Assembly (NCBI GenBank): GCA_964630775.1
Contig: CAZVYY010000013.1
Location: 1-64,000, forward strand
Source of the DNA: Anaeroglomus sp964630775
Lineage (GTDB): Bacteria > Planctomycetota > Phycisphaerae > Sedimentisphaerales > Anaerohalosphaeraceae
Direction of reading: 5' to 3'
Length of the DNA stretch: 64,000 bases
The translations under genes were made by a program, and so were the position numbers. This document shows positions 25,732 to 34,293 of this stretch, one piece after another. Below the pieces are notes generated by a model that was given only the letters and a program-made list of their open reading frames with translations, was not told the origin of the DNA and did not search any database. Position 1 is the stretch's first letter, and each line of letters starts with the position of its first letter.

Positions 25732-26334
25732 ATGGAAAAACCAACAGTTCGAGTCCTGTTTATCGATAACTTTGATTCATTTACCTATAATCTGGTGGAT
25801 GAATTCGCCAAGCGGAACTGTCCGACCAAGGTCTATCGGGCCGATACCCCGCTGGAGGAACTCAAGAAAGCCGCGAAAGAGTTTGAAGCTCAATTGCTGG
25901 TCCTGTCGCCCGGGCCGGGCAATCCCGACACGGCCGGCGTAACCCTGGCGGCGATTGATGCTTTCAAGGGGCAATTACCCATTTTAGGCGTCTGCCTCGG
26001 TCATCAGGCGATTGTCCAGTATTTCGGCGGCGTCATCAGCCATGCCCGCGAAGTCATGCACGGCAAACCTTCGCGGATCACCCACAATGGACGAGGCCTT
26101 TTTGAAGGCCTCGAAAATCCCCTGCAGGTCGGACGTTACCACAGCCTTGCGGCAGCCAAAATGCCGGACTGTATGGAAACGACCGCGGAATTTGAGGGGA
26201 TTGTCATGGGAGCCAATCATAAAACACTGCCGATTTACGGTGTGCAGTTCCATCCGGAAAGCATTCTGACACCTACGGGCGGACGGATTATCGAAAATAT
26301 GCTGGCGATCGCCTCGAATTTCAAACAAATCTAA
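25732..26334 (+). CDS. trpG: Anthranilate synthase glutamine amidotransferase component II
   Basis: 200 residues from ATG 25732; AAGGAA precedes it at 25720-25725. Class I glutamine amidotransferase: FIDNFDSFTYNL at the start, LSPGPGNP, the nucleophile Cys in GVCLGHQAIVQYFGG, and the His-Glu pair in YGVQFHPESILT. It delivers ammonia from glutamine to TrpE. It starts 10 bases after trpE. It may also serve as PabA if no other copy exists, which cannot be seen here. Confidence 0.95.
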   Translation: MEKPTVRVLFIDNFDSFTYNLVDEFAKRNCPTKVYRADTPLEELKKAAKEFEAQLLVLSPGPGNPDTAGVTLAAIDAFKGQLPILGVCLGHQAIVQYFGGVISHAREVMHGKPSRITHNGRGLFEGLENPLQVGRYHSLAAAKMPDCMETTAEFEGIVMGANHKTLPIYGVQFHPESILTPTGGRIIENMLAIASNFKQI

Positions 26335-26355
26335 TCACTTATTGGAGCCTCAAAG

Positions 26356-27372
26356 ATGAAAAAAATTACCGCGTATCTCGAAATTATTCTGGAAGGAAAA
26401 GACCTGAGTTTTGAACAGGCTCAGACCCTGCTGGATATGATTTTCACCGGCGAGGTTCCTCAGTTGCAGATTGCGGCGTTTCTGGCGGCCATGCGGGTCA
26501 AAAAAGCCGCCGTCAGTGAACTGGCCGGGCTGGCCTCATCCCTGCGAAATCATGCCATCAAGGTCGAAACCGGGCTGGATAATATGGTGGATACCTGTGG
26601 TACGGGCGGAGCAGCCATGAAAACCTTCAATATCTCCACGGCCGCCGCCCTGGTGGCAGCCGGAGCGGGGGTCTATGTCGCCAAACACGGCAATCGCGCC
26701 ATCACCAGCACCTGCGGCTCGGCCGACGTATTGACCGCGTTAGGCGTCAATATCGCCCCCGGGCCGGAAAAAGTGGCCCAGTGTATTCGTCAGGCCCATA
26801 TCGGTTTCATGTTTGCCCCCCACTTCCACCCGGCCATGAAGCATGTTCAGCCGGTGCGACAATCCCTCGATTTTCGGACGGCCTTTAATATCCTTGGCCC
26901 GCTGGCCAATCCCGCCAGGGCAACCGCTCAGGTCATGGGGGTGTCGGATGAATCCCTGATGCCCCGCATCGCCGAAACCCTGAAGGTTCTGGGGGTCAAG
27001 CGAGCCATCGTGGTACATAGCTGCGGGCTGGATGAAATCAGTACGATGAGCCCCAGCAATATGATTCATTTGGAAAACGGACAGTTCCGCAATGAACGCC
27101 TTGATCCGGTTTATCTGGGCATCCCGCGGGCCGACTTTAATGATTTGATTGGCGGCGAAGCTGAAACCAATGCCCGCATTGTAAAGGACATTATCACCGG
27201 CTGCCAGAACGGTCCCCGAAAAGATATTGTGGTATTAAATGCCGCGGCGGCTATAATGGTCGCAGGTCTGGCAAAGGATTTTGCCGAAGGCATTGAGCTG
27301 GCCGACAAATCCATCCACAGCGGATCGGCAGCGAAATGTCTGGAACAATTAATTGCTATCAGCAACAGTTGA
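26356..27372 (+). CDS. trpD: Anthranilate phosphoribosyltransferase
   Basis: 338 residues, standard. Transfers phosphoribose from PRPP to anthranilate. Motifs: DTCGTGGAAMKTFNIST (PRPP loop), VAKHGNRAITSTCGSADVL (KHGNR) and GPLANPA. It lies 21 bases after trpG, and trpF begins 22 bases after it: there is no room for trpC, which usually sits here. Confidence 0.96.
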   Translation: MKKITAYLEIILEGKDLSFEQAQTLLDMIFTGEVPQLQIAAFLAAMRVKKAAVSELAGLASSLRNHAIKVETGLDNMVDTCGTGGAAMKTFNISTAAALVAAGAGVYVAKHGNRAITSTCGSADVLTALGVNIAPGPEKVAQCIRQAHIGFMFAPHFHPAMKHVQPVRQSLDFRTAFNILGPLANPARATAQVMGVSDESLMPRIAETLKVLGVKRAIVVHSCGLDEISTMSPSNMIHLENGQFRNERLDPVYLGIPRADFNDLIGGEAETNARIVKDIITGCQNGPRKDIVVLNAAAAIMVAGLAKDFAEGIELADKSIHSGSAAKCLEQLIAISNS

Positions 27373-27394
27373 AATTTCAGGAGACAGCGGCATC

Positions 27395-28033
27395 ATGTTA
27401 TCGATTAAAGTCAAAATCTGCGGTATCACCAACACCGAGGATGCTCTTGCAGCGGTGGAAATGGGTGCGGATATGCTGGGTTTTAATTTCTATGAAAAAA
27501 GCCCTCGCTATGTCCCCTATGAACAGGCCTTCAATATCCTTAAAAAAATACCAACCTCCATTGACACCGTCGGAGTGTTTGTGAATCCGACCCCCGCCGA
27601 ATTAAAGCGAATCGTCGAGGGCGGTTTTTTAAACTGGATACAGCTTCACGGCGACGAAACCCCCGAGTTTTGCCGGTCATTGACCTGGACCAATGCCCGC
27701 CTGATTAAGGCCATTCGGGTCAGGACCGCGGAGGATATCCAGAGAGCCTATCAATACCCCGTCGATGCGATTATGCTGGATTCCTATGACAAGAATCTCT
27801 ATGGCGGGACAGGCAAGCCCTTCGACTGGTCACTGATTGGCAACTTGCATCGCAGATTATTTCTGGCCGGGGGAATCAATCCCGATAATGCCGTACAGGC
27901 CATTCAGATAGGCATTTATTGCATCGACGTGTGCAGCGGCGTTGAATCGGCGCCCGGCAAAAAAGACCATGCCAAAATGAAACTATTATTTGACAACATT
28001 CATCAGGCCACAGGCTGGAAGGTACGAGCATGA
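27395..28033 (+). CDS. trpF: Phosphoribosylanthranilate isomerase
   Basis: 212 residues from ATG 27395, with GGAG upstream; the family start (VKICGITNTEDA) follows directly. TIM-barrel isomerase converting PRA to CdRP. The catalytic Cys is in KICGI, the catalytic Asp in MLDSYDKNLYGGTGKPFDW, and phosphate-binding loops are FLAGGINPDN and DVCSGVESAPGKKD. The protein is TrpF only, not a TrpC-TrpF fusion. Its TGA overlaps the trpB ATG (ATGA). Confidence 0.95.
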   Translation: MLSIKVKICGITNTEDALAAVEMGADMLGFNFYEKSPRYVPYEQAFNILKKIPTSIDTVGVFVNPTPAELKRIVEGGFLNWIQLHGDETPEFCRSLTWTNARLIKAIRVRTAEDIQRAYQYPVDAIMLDSYDKNLYGGTGKPFDWSLIGNLHRRLFLAGGINPDNAVQAIQIGIYCIDVCSGVESAPGKKDHAKMKLLFDNIHQATGWKVRA

Positions 28034-29208
28034 AACACAACGGACGATTTGGCCAATTCGGAGGCTTTTATGTGCCGGAAGTTCTGATTCCGGCCCTCGA
28101 GGAAATCGAACAGGCGTTTGATCGATTCCGGAACGACCCTCGATTCGTGGCCGACTTGAATAATCTCTATACAAATTATGCCGGCAGACCCTCCCCGCTG
28201 TATTATGCCAGACGCTTCAGCGAGTATGTGGGATTTCAGGTGTACATTAAACGCGAAGACCTGCTGCACGGCGGAGCCCACAAGATCAACAACACCCTTG
28301 GACAGGGGCTTTTGGCCCAGTATATGGGCAAAAAGAAACTGATCGCCGAGACCGGCGCCGGCCAGCACGGACTGGCCACCGCAACCGTAGGCGCCTTGTT
28401 CGGCATGGACACCAAAATCTTTATGGGATCCATCGATGTCCAGCGGCAAAGCCTCAATGTCCATAAAATGAAGCTGCTGGGAGCAGAGGTTATCCCGGTA
28501 AGCGGCGGAACCTGCACCCTCAAAGACGCGATTAACGACGCCCTGCGGTACTGGACCTCCCATGTCGAGGATACCTTTTATCTGTTCGGCACGGCAGGCG
28601 GCCCCCATCCATACCCGACGATTGTCAAACATTTTCAGTCCCCCATCGGCGCCGAAGCCCGTCAGCAATGCCTTGATCAACTTGGCAAATTGCCTGATAT
28701 GGTCGTTGCCTGTGTCGGCGGCGGTTCCAATGCCATCGGCATCTTTAACGGATTCATTCCTGACAAAACCGTTCAACTGGTCGGCGTTGAAGGCGGCGGC
28801 AAAGGAATTCCGACCGGCCATCATTGTGCCACCCTGTGCGTGGGCACTGTGGGAGTCCTTCACGGGGCCAGAACTTACCTCCTTCAGGATGAAAACGGCC
28901 AGATTCACGAGACTGAATGCATCTCCGCCGGCCTGGATTACCCCGGCGTCGGCCCGGAACATTCCTATCTTAAGGATATCGGCCGTGCACGGTATGTCAA
29001 TGTCTCCGATGAACAGGTTCTGGACGCCTTTTTTCAGTTGACACGGCTGGAGGGCATTCTGCCGGCGCTGGAAAGTGCCCATGCCCTGGCCTGGGTCAGT
29101 GAACAAAAGGGCAAATATCCCCGCGAGACGGTGGTTGTCGTGAATTTGTCCGGCCGCGGCGATAAAGACATCGGCATCGTGGAACAACATCGACCCTTGA
29201 ATAAATAA
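28030..29208 (+). CDS. trpB: Tryptophan synthase beta chain
   Basis: 392 residues, TrpB1 type. PLP lysine in GAHKINNTLGQ, then ETGAGQHGLATA, the phosphate-binding glycine loop VGGGSNAIG and LSGRGDKD near the C-terminus. It condenses indole with serine. Start coupled to trpF by 4-base overlap; trpA follows after 9 bases. Confidence 0.97.
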   Translation: MKHNGRFGQFGGFYVPEVLIPALEEIEQAFDRFRNDPRFVADLNNLYTNYAGRPSPLYYARRFSEYVGFQVYIKREDLLHGGAHKINNTLGQGLLAQYMGKKKLIAETGAGQHGLATATVGALFGMDTKIFMGSIDVQRQSLNVHKMKLLGAEVIPVSGGTCTLKDAINDALRYWTSHVEDTFYLFGTAGGPHPYPTIVKHFQSPIGAEARQQCLDQLGKLPDMVVACVGGGSNAIGIFNGFIPDKTVQLVGVEGGGKGIPTGHHCATLCVGTVGVLHGARTYLLQDENGQIHETECISAGLDYPGVGPEHSYLKDIGRARYVNVSDEQVLDAFFQLTRLEGILPALESAHALAWVSEQKGKYPRETVVVVNLSGRGDKDIGIVEQHRPLNK

Positions 29209-29217
29209 GGCAGGATT

Positions 29218-30015
29218 ATGACTTCTTACAAAACCATATTCGATCAACTAAACCGGACGGCACTGATTCCGTTCTTTGTACTTGGCGACCCGGATGAGAA
29301 AACCAGCCTGGAGTTGATTAAAACAGCGATTGACGCAGGAGCGGATATTCTTGAGCTGGGAATTCCCTTTTCCGACCCCATTGCCGACGGCCCGACCATC
29401 CAGAAAGCCGATGTTCGAGCTTTGCAGGCGGGAATGACACCCAAAAAAGCACTTGATTTGATCGCTCAAATCACGGCCTATAAAGCCATACCTATAGGAT
29501 TGCTGGTCTATTACAATCTGATCTACCATTATGGCGTGGAGCAGTTTTTCAAGGACTTCAAACGAACCGGCGGGACCAGCGTCCTTGTTGCGGACATCAG
29601 TATCGATGATGCCGATGAGATCGCCCCTGCCGCTCTGTCTGCGGGACTCGAAACCGTGTTCATGGTCACACCCAACACACCCGACCAGCGGCTTAAACAG
29701 ATTGCAGACAAAACCACGGGATTTATCTATACCGTCTCCCTGCTGGGAACAACTGGGCAGCGGAATGCGTTGTCCGGAGCCGTTAAGCCCCTTGTTGCCA
29801 AACTAAAGGCCCTGACCGATAAACCGGTTTGTGTCGGTTTCGGCATCAGTTCCGCCGAACATGCCGCCGAGGTGGCTTCTGCCGGGGCCGACGGGGTGAT
29901 TATCGGCTCCCGCGTGGTGAAAATAATCGAAGACAACCTCGGCAATTCGGAGACGATGAAACATCAGGTCGCAGAATTTATTGCTTCGGTTCAGGAAGCA
30001 CTGACAAAGGAATAA
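29218..30015 (+). CDS. trpA: Tryptophan synthase alpha chain
   Basis: 265 residues. TIM barrel that cleaves indole-glycerol-phosphate to indole. The catalytic Glu lies in DILELGIPFSDPIADGPTIQ, the catalytic Asp in SVLVADISIDDADE, and the C-terminal phosphate loop is GFGISSAEHAAEV...GVIIGSRVVK. AGG precedes the ATG. Last gene of the operon, followed by a strong terminator. Confidence 0.96.
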   Translation: MTSYKTIFDQLNRTALIPFFVLGDPDEKTSLELIKTAIDAGADILELGIPFSDPIADGPTIQKADVRALQAGMTPKKALDLIAQITAYKAIPIGLLVYYNLIYHYGVEQFFKDFKRTGGTSVLVADISIDDADEIAPAALSAGLETVFMVTPNTPDQRLKQIADKTTGFIYTVSLLGTTGQRNALSGAVKPLVAKLKALTDKPVCVGFGISSAEHAAEVASAGADGVIIGSRVVKIIEDNLGNSETMKHQVAEFIASVQEALTKE

Positions 30016-30040
30016 ACGGTTAATACCATCCAGACCAATA

Positions 30041-30080
30041 CAAACGGCCGCTTCAGCAATGCTGGGCGGCCGTTTGTTTT
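30041..30080 (+). terminator. trp operon terminator
   Basis: CAAACGGCCGC (30041-30051) pairs perfectly with GCGGCCGTTTG (30066-30076), with an inner CAGC/GCTG pairing, then TTTTG. It lies 25 bases after the trpA stop. The A-rich left flank is short, so it mainly serves the plus strand. Confidence 0.85.
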
Positions 30081-30095
30081 GTTGAATTTTCAGCC

Positions 30096-30440
30096 TTAAA
30101 CGTGGACAGGCTGTTCCTTATCCTGCTTGCGGAATGATTCCAGCGATTGCGGCTCCGCAACCTTGCGATACCCCAGCGCCTTGAGAACTTCCAGCACCTC
30201 CGTCCAGGCGGGGAAGGGTCTCTGATTGGCCCGCTTATACTGGTCAATGGCCATCAGAAATTCAAACTGTTCTTCGCTCATCTCGCCTTCTTCGGCACTT
30301 CGCCGCTCCTCTGTCCGGCGATGTCCGGGACCTCTGCGCCGATCCAGCCCAAGGCGGCGATCCACCACATTTTTCCTGCGTTCAATAAATCCGCGACGTT
30401 CTTCCTGTCCGCCGGTCGTCGTGTCTTTCTGTTCTGTCAT
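30096..30440 (-). CDS. Small arginine-rich protein, unknown function
   Basis: 114 residues from ATG 30440. The N-terminal half is strongly charged with repeated RR pairs (ERRKNVVDRRLGLDRRRG, HRRTEERR), like the RRxxxDRR segments that precede various bacterial signalling domains. The C-terminal half (EEQFEFLMAIDQYKRANQRPFP...VLEVLKALGYRKV) looks like a small helical domain. No family is assigned. It is downstream of, and probably cotranscribed with, the DUF2007-like gene (41-base gap). Confidence 0.55.
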   Translation of the reverse strand: MTEQKDTTTGGQEERRGFIERRKNVVDRRLGLDRRRGPGHRRTEERRSAEEGEMSEEQFEFLMAIDQYKRANQRPFPAWTEVLEVLKALGYRKVAEPQSLESFRKQDKEQPVHV

Positions 30441-30481
30441 TCTGCACCCGTAGTTAAAGGTTTCCAATTTTCTAAAACGTA

Positions 30482-30793
30482 TTAGTCTTCATCATCCCAC
30501 TGCTCACTGGTCTGGCCATCCGAGCCAAAGACCATATCGAAGAAATCATCACAGGCAGCCTGGCGGGCCAGGAACGTATATGCCTGTTCAAGAAATTCTT
30601 CCGGCACCATGACTGCAACCTCCGCCATGGGCATCTTTTTCTGGTCCGAAAGCGGTTCAATCGCAGCCGGAATGCTGTTTTCAAGCAATTGCCGCTTATA
30701 TTGTTCAGCCAGTTCCATGTCTTCGGCAAACGCCACCGTGACTAAATTCTTGAGGTCAGGCGGAGTCTCCAGCAGTTTTTTGGGTCTTCCCAT
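30482..30793 (-). CDS. DUF2007-like small signal-transducing protein
   Basis: 103 residues. The pattern LVTVAFAEDMELAEQYKRQLLENSIPAAIE, then AEVAVMVPEEFLEQAYTFL, resembles DUF2007 (a small alpha/beta fold with GlnB-like topology, function unknown). The C-terminal tail is very acidic (MVFGSDGQTSEQWDDED). Divergent from the histone gene across about 300 bases. Confidence 0.55.
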   Translation of the reverse strand: MGRPKKLLETPPDLKNLVTVAFAEDMELAEQYKRQLLENSIPAAIEPLSDQKKMPMAEVAVMVPEEFLEQAYTFLARQAACDDFFDMVFGSDGQTSEQWDDED

Positions 30794-31099
30794 AATCAGC
30801 CTTTCTTAATGTCGGAGGCTCAAAACAATGCATCAGACGCAGGTTTTTTCGGTTATTTGAGGGGACGGGTTAACGTGAAACAGCCCTTCGGAATCAAAAT
30901 TTACGATAGAAACACCAAAAACAGCCCGGCAAAAATGATATTTTGCGGTTATAAGGCCTCCGAATGCAAAATTTTGTGTTTTTTTCATATTTTTTTGTTG
31001 ATTTTCATCCCGGAGATTTACAAAATACGCACAAGGATTGCGTTTTACGCCTGAATCAGGCGATATTATTGGAACCACTTAACATGGAGGTAAACACAA
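30794..31099 (+). other. Intergenic region upstream of the histone gene
   Basis: 306 bases between divergent genes. It contains a perfect 15-base palindrome CGCCTGA-A-TCAGGCG (31048-31062) just before a TATTAT hexamer (31064-31069); a TTGCGT at 31038 is spaced 20 bases from it, so the promoter is uncertain. A second inverted repeat ATTTTGC/GCAAAAT lies near 30938-30970. GGAGG precedes the histone ATG. No other gene is seen. Confidence 0.45.
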
Positions 31100-31315
31100 A
31101 TGGCAAAGAAAAAAGCCGCAGCAAAGAGCGCCAAGAAAGAAAAAGAAATGCTGGTCGTCGCCAGCAAAGTCAAAGCCTATGTCAAAAGCAAAGGCATGAT
31201 GACTTCTTCGGAAGCACTTCCGGCGCTGAATGATTGCATCTATGCGATGCTGGATGCCGCCCTGGCCCGCACACAGGCTAACAAACGCAGCACCCTGAAG
31301 CCCCAGGATATGTAA
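31100..31315 (+). CDS. Bacterial histone-fold protein (Bdellovibrio Bd0055-like)
   Basis: 71 residues. A lysine/alanine-rich tail (residues 1-16) is followed by a short helix (LVVASKVKAYVKSKG), a long helix (SEALPALNDCIYAMLDAALARTQANK) and RSTLKPQDM, in which R-S-T-L plus K-P-Q-D match the histone loop-2 and Asp that pairs with Arg. This is the pattern of minimal single-fold bacterial histones such as Bd0055 of Bdellovibrio, which dimerise and bind DNA. The basic tail is longer than expected for that group. It has a strong GGAGG, its own terminator and no operon partner, which fits an abundant nucleoid protein. Assignment is from pattern recognition. Confidence 0.75.
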   Translation: MAKKKAAAKSAKKEKEMLVVASKVKAYVKSKGMMTSSEALPALNDCIYAMLDAALARTQANKRSTLKPQDM

Positions 31316-31371
31316 TTGGGGTTTTTGACGGCCCTCTTTGCAGGCTCGTCAGACATGACTCTACAGAAAGA

Positions 31372-31398
31372 GGCCGTTTCGAAAGGAACGGTCTTTTT
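31372..31398 (+). terminator. Terminator of the histone gene
   Basis: GGCCGTTTC (31372-31380) pairs with GGAACGGTC (31385-31393) around a GAAA loop (two G-U pairs), followed by T5 at 31394-31398. It lies 56 bases after the stop codon. Confidence 0.75.
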
Positions 31399-31656
31399 CT
31401 TCGTCAAAGGCATATCGTTTCAGGTGCAGATAAATTTAACATATTATTATATATACATTGTCTGTTAATACGACATTAAATACTGAAACTTCCGATACAA
31501 TCATTTAATATTTTCACAAAAAATTTATAGACGCTTCATCAAAGCCACCTTATAATAGCACTATTAAATAAAAATGACATTTTATGTCTTGAGCTCTGGC
31601 TGAAAAATGGAATTTTCACATAAAAATATGGCATTGAAGCGAATCGGGGTTAAGCT
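31399..31656 (+). promoter_or_regulatory. AT-rich spacer with promoter of the glycogen cluster
   Basis: TAGACG (31528-31533), 17-base spacer, perfect TATAAT (31551-31556), giving a leader of about 95 bases before ATG 31657. GGGG lies 9 bases before the ATG. The rest is AT-rich without an evident gene. Confidence 0.6.
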
Positions 31657-33009
31657 ATGAAAGTGTTCATGCTCGGCTGGGAGTTTCCGCCGTTTATCAG
31701 CGGTGGCCTCGGAACAGCTTGTCACGGATTGACCAGGGCAATGAGCGATCTGGGCGTGGAAGTTGTGTTCGTTCTTCCAAAACCATTTCAGCAAACCGCG
31801 AACAACCATGTACGCATGCTGACGCCTTTGCAGGTCAAGCCGCAAACGGTCACATCAACTCAAATTGCGACAAGTTTCGTACAGAAAGAGTTGAAACATG
31901 TTACGTTTCATGCCATTAATTCTGCCCTGCAGCCCTATGCAACACCGCAGGTGTATCAGCAGCAGATAGAACAGCTCATCCATCAAAAGGCAACGCAGGA
32001 GCAGTTTAAAGCGATCAGCGGCATGGACGAGGTCTGCCATTGGCTCAGCCAGGAGCCCAGCACCATGGGGCAGCCCGGCCATTACAGCGGCGACATGTAC
32101 ACCGAAGTACATCGGTACGCCGCCTCCGCAGTTCGACTGGCCATGCAGGAACAATTCGATGTCATACATGCTCATGACTGGATGACTTATCCGGCCGGCA
32201 TTGCCGTGGCCGCAATATCCGGCAAACCCCTGGTTATCCATGTACATTCTACAGAATATGACCGCAGCGGCGAGCATGTCAATCCGATGATTTACGATAT
32301 TGAACGCCGGGGAATGCATGCCGCCCGCAAGATTATCGCCGTAAGCCACATGACCCGCAACATCATTCTGGCCCGCTACGGCATTACCGGGGACAAGGTT
32401 GAAGTCGTTTACAATGGCGTCGAGCGTAACGGTGACGCCTCGCAATATAATAAAATCGGCATCCGCAGCGATGAAAAGATTGTCCTGTTCCTCGGACGCA
32501 TTACCATGCAGAAAGGCCCGGAATATTTCCTGATGTCCGCCCGCAAGGTCCTGGAGATCATGGATAATGTCAAGTTCGTCATGGCAGGTTCCGGCGATAT
32601 GATGCACCGCATGATCGAAATGGCAACCCAAATGGGCATCGGCGGAAAAGTGCTGTTTACAGGCTTTCTCCACGGCAAAGACGTCCAGAAAGTCTTCCAG
32701 ATGGCGGATTTATATGTCATGCCCTCCGTGTCGGAACCTTTCGGCATCGCTCCGCTGGAAGCCCTGAATTATGATGTTCCGGTGCTTATCAGCAAGCAAA
32801 GCGGTGTCGCCGAAGTGCTGCATCATGTATTAAAGGTCGATTTCTGGGACATCAACGAAATGGCCAATAAGATTCTGGCGGTTCTCAAATACCCCCCGCT
32901 GCAGTTAACTCTGCGCGAACACGGCAATTTCGAGGTTCGCAAGCTGCGATGGTCCGATGCCGCCCGGAAATGTATAAAAGTATATCAGGAGATGACGCAG
33001 GGCGGTTAA
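31657..33009 (+). CDS. GT4/GT5-like glycogen (starch) synthase-type glycosyltransferase
   Basis: 450 residues, GT-B fold. The start MLGWEFPPFISGGLGTACHGL is the nucleotide-sugar loop (EFPP..GGLG) of starch/glycogen synthases. The C-terminal half has VVYNGVE, LFLGRITMQKGPEYF, VMAGSGDM, the KDVQKVFQMADLYVMPSVSEPFGIAPLEAL motif with the catalytic EPFGIAPLEA, and a typical helix end. It probably elongates alpha-1,4-glucan from UDP- or ADP-glucose. It heads a cluster with a GH57 enzyme and a debranching enzyme, as in archaea and Thermotogae, so a glycogen role is likely. Confidence 0.82.
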   Translation: MKVFMLGWEFPPFISGGLGTACHGLTRAMSDLGVEVVFVLPKPFQQTANNHVRMLTPLQVKPQTVTSTQIATSFVQKELKHVTFHAINSALQPYATPQVYQQQIEQLIHQKATQEQFKAISGMDEVCHWLSQEPSTMGQPGHYSGDMYTEVHRYAASAVRLAMQEQFDVIHAHDWMTYPAGIAVAAISGKPLVIHVHSTEYDRSGEHVNPMIYDIERRGMHAARKIIAVSHMTRNIILARYGITGDKVEVVYNGVERNGDASQYNKIGIRSDEKIVLFLGRITMQKGPEYFLMSARKVLEIMDNVKFVMAGSGDMMHRMIEMATQMGIGGKVLFTGFLHGKDVQKVFQMADLYVMPSVSEPFGIAPLEALNYDVPVLISKQSGVAEVLHHVLKVDFWDINEMANKILAVLKYPPLQLTLREHGNFEVRKLRWSDAARKCIKVYQEMTQGG

Positions 33010-33036
33010 TCGCGCTGCCGGACAATAAGGATTGTT

Positions 33037-34257
33037 ATGCCGTCGGTTTGTTTCTACTTTCAAGTTCATCAGCCTTTTCGACTCAGGCATTATACGATTT
33101 TCGACAAGACACCGAATTATTTCGATGACTTTCGAAATGCGTCTATCTGTCGTAAGGTGGCCAACAAGTGCTATCTGCCTACGAATCGGCTCTTGCTGGA
33201 TGTCATCCGCCGGTATGAAGGACGCTTCAAAGTCGCTTTCAGCCTGACCGGGGTGGTCCTGGAGCAATTCCAGCAGTTTTGCCCCGAGGTCATGAGCACT
33301 TTTGACGCCCTGGCACAGACCGGCTGCGTGGAGTTTCTGGCTGAAACCTATTACCACAGTCTGAGTTTTCTATACGCCCGCCAGGAATTCATTGAACAGG
33401 TCAACATGCAGATGCAGTTGATTCAAAAGCTCTTCGGCCAGACACCGCGGGTCTTTCGCAATACCGAGCTGATTTACAACAATCAGCTTGCCGAGACCAT
33501 TGAGGCTATGGGTAAATTTGACGCCGTAATCACCGAAGGCGCCGACCATGTCCTGGGCCATCGCAACAGCAATTTTGTGTATCGCCCGCCAAACTGCAAG
33601 AATCTCAAGCTGTTGCTGAAAAATTATTCACTCAGTGATGATATCGCGTTTCGCTTCAGCAATCGGCAGTGGAATGAATACCCCCTGATGGCCAATAAAT
33701 TCGCTTCCTGGGTCAACCGTATCAATGGCAATGGCCAGGTTGTCAACCTCTTTATGGACTATGAAACATTCGGCGAGCACCAGTGGCAGGATACCGGCAT
33801 ATTCGATTTTATGGCCCATCTGCCCCGGGAAGTGCTCAGCCATTCGGACAATGATTTCAAAACACCCAGTGAAGTGGCGGATGCCTATCCGGCCATGGAT
33901 GTCGTCGATGTGCCGCATATCATCAGTTGGGCCGATACCGAACGGGATTTATCGGCATGGCTTGGCAATGCCATGCAGTCCAATGCTTTGCATGAAGTCT
34001 ATCGCCTTGAAAAGATGGTCAAGCAGACCCGGGACGACCAGCTTCTGGCGGACTGGAGAAAGCTGCAGACATCCGATCACTTTTACTACATGTGTACCAA
34101 ATATTTCGCCGACGGCGATGTGCATAAATATTTCAACCCCTATGATTCGCCGTATGACTCCTACATCAATTATATGAATGTGCTGAATAATCTCAAGGCT
34201 CGCTGTGAACAGGCTCTGCCGGGGCAAGCCCCCCGGAATAGTCCCGAAGCACAGTGA
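33037..34257 (+). CDS. GH57 family alpha-amylase/glucanotransferase-like enzyme
   Basis: 406 residues. GH57 landmarks: YFQVHQPFRLRHY at the N-terminus (region 1 HQP), CVEFLAETYYHS, FRNTELIYNNQ with the likely nucleophile Glu, and FMDYETFGEHQW with the likely acid/base Asp. The family acts on alpha-glucans (amylase, 4-alpha-glucanotransferase or branching activity). The length fits the amylase/transferase subgroup more than the longer branching enzymes. No signal peptide, so cytoplasmic. It starts 27 bases after the synthase gene. Confidence 0.83.
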   Translation: MPSVCFYFQVHQPFRLRHYTIFDKTPNYFDDFRNASICRKVANKCYLPTNRLLLDVIRRYEGRFKVAFSLTGVVLEQFQQFCPEVMSTFDALAQTGCVEFLAETYYHSLSFLYARQEFIEQVNMQMQLIQKLFGQTPRVFRNTELIYNNQLAETIEAMGKFDAVITEGADHVLGHRNSNFVYRPPNCKNLKLLLKNYSLSDDIAFRFSNRQWNEYPLMANKFASWVNRINGNGQVVNLFMDYETFGEHQWQDTGIFDFMAHLPREVLSHSDNDFKTPSEVADAYPAMDVVDVPHIISWADTERDLSAWLGNAMQSNALHEVYRLEKMVKQTRDDQLLADWRKLQTSDHFYYMCTKYFADGDVHKYFNPYDSPYDSYINYMNVLNNLKARCEQALPGQAPRNSPEAQ

Positions 34258-34293
34258 TGCGCGAATTGAATTGCTCAATAGAGTTTCGAATTT

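Noticed and set aside
28003..29247. 414-codon open frame opposite trpB
   Set aside because: Antisense shadow of a conserved enzyme with no RBS or family.
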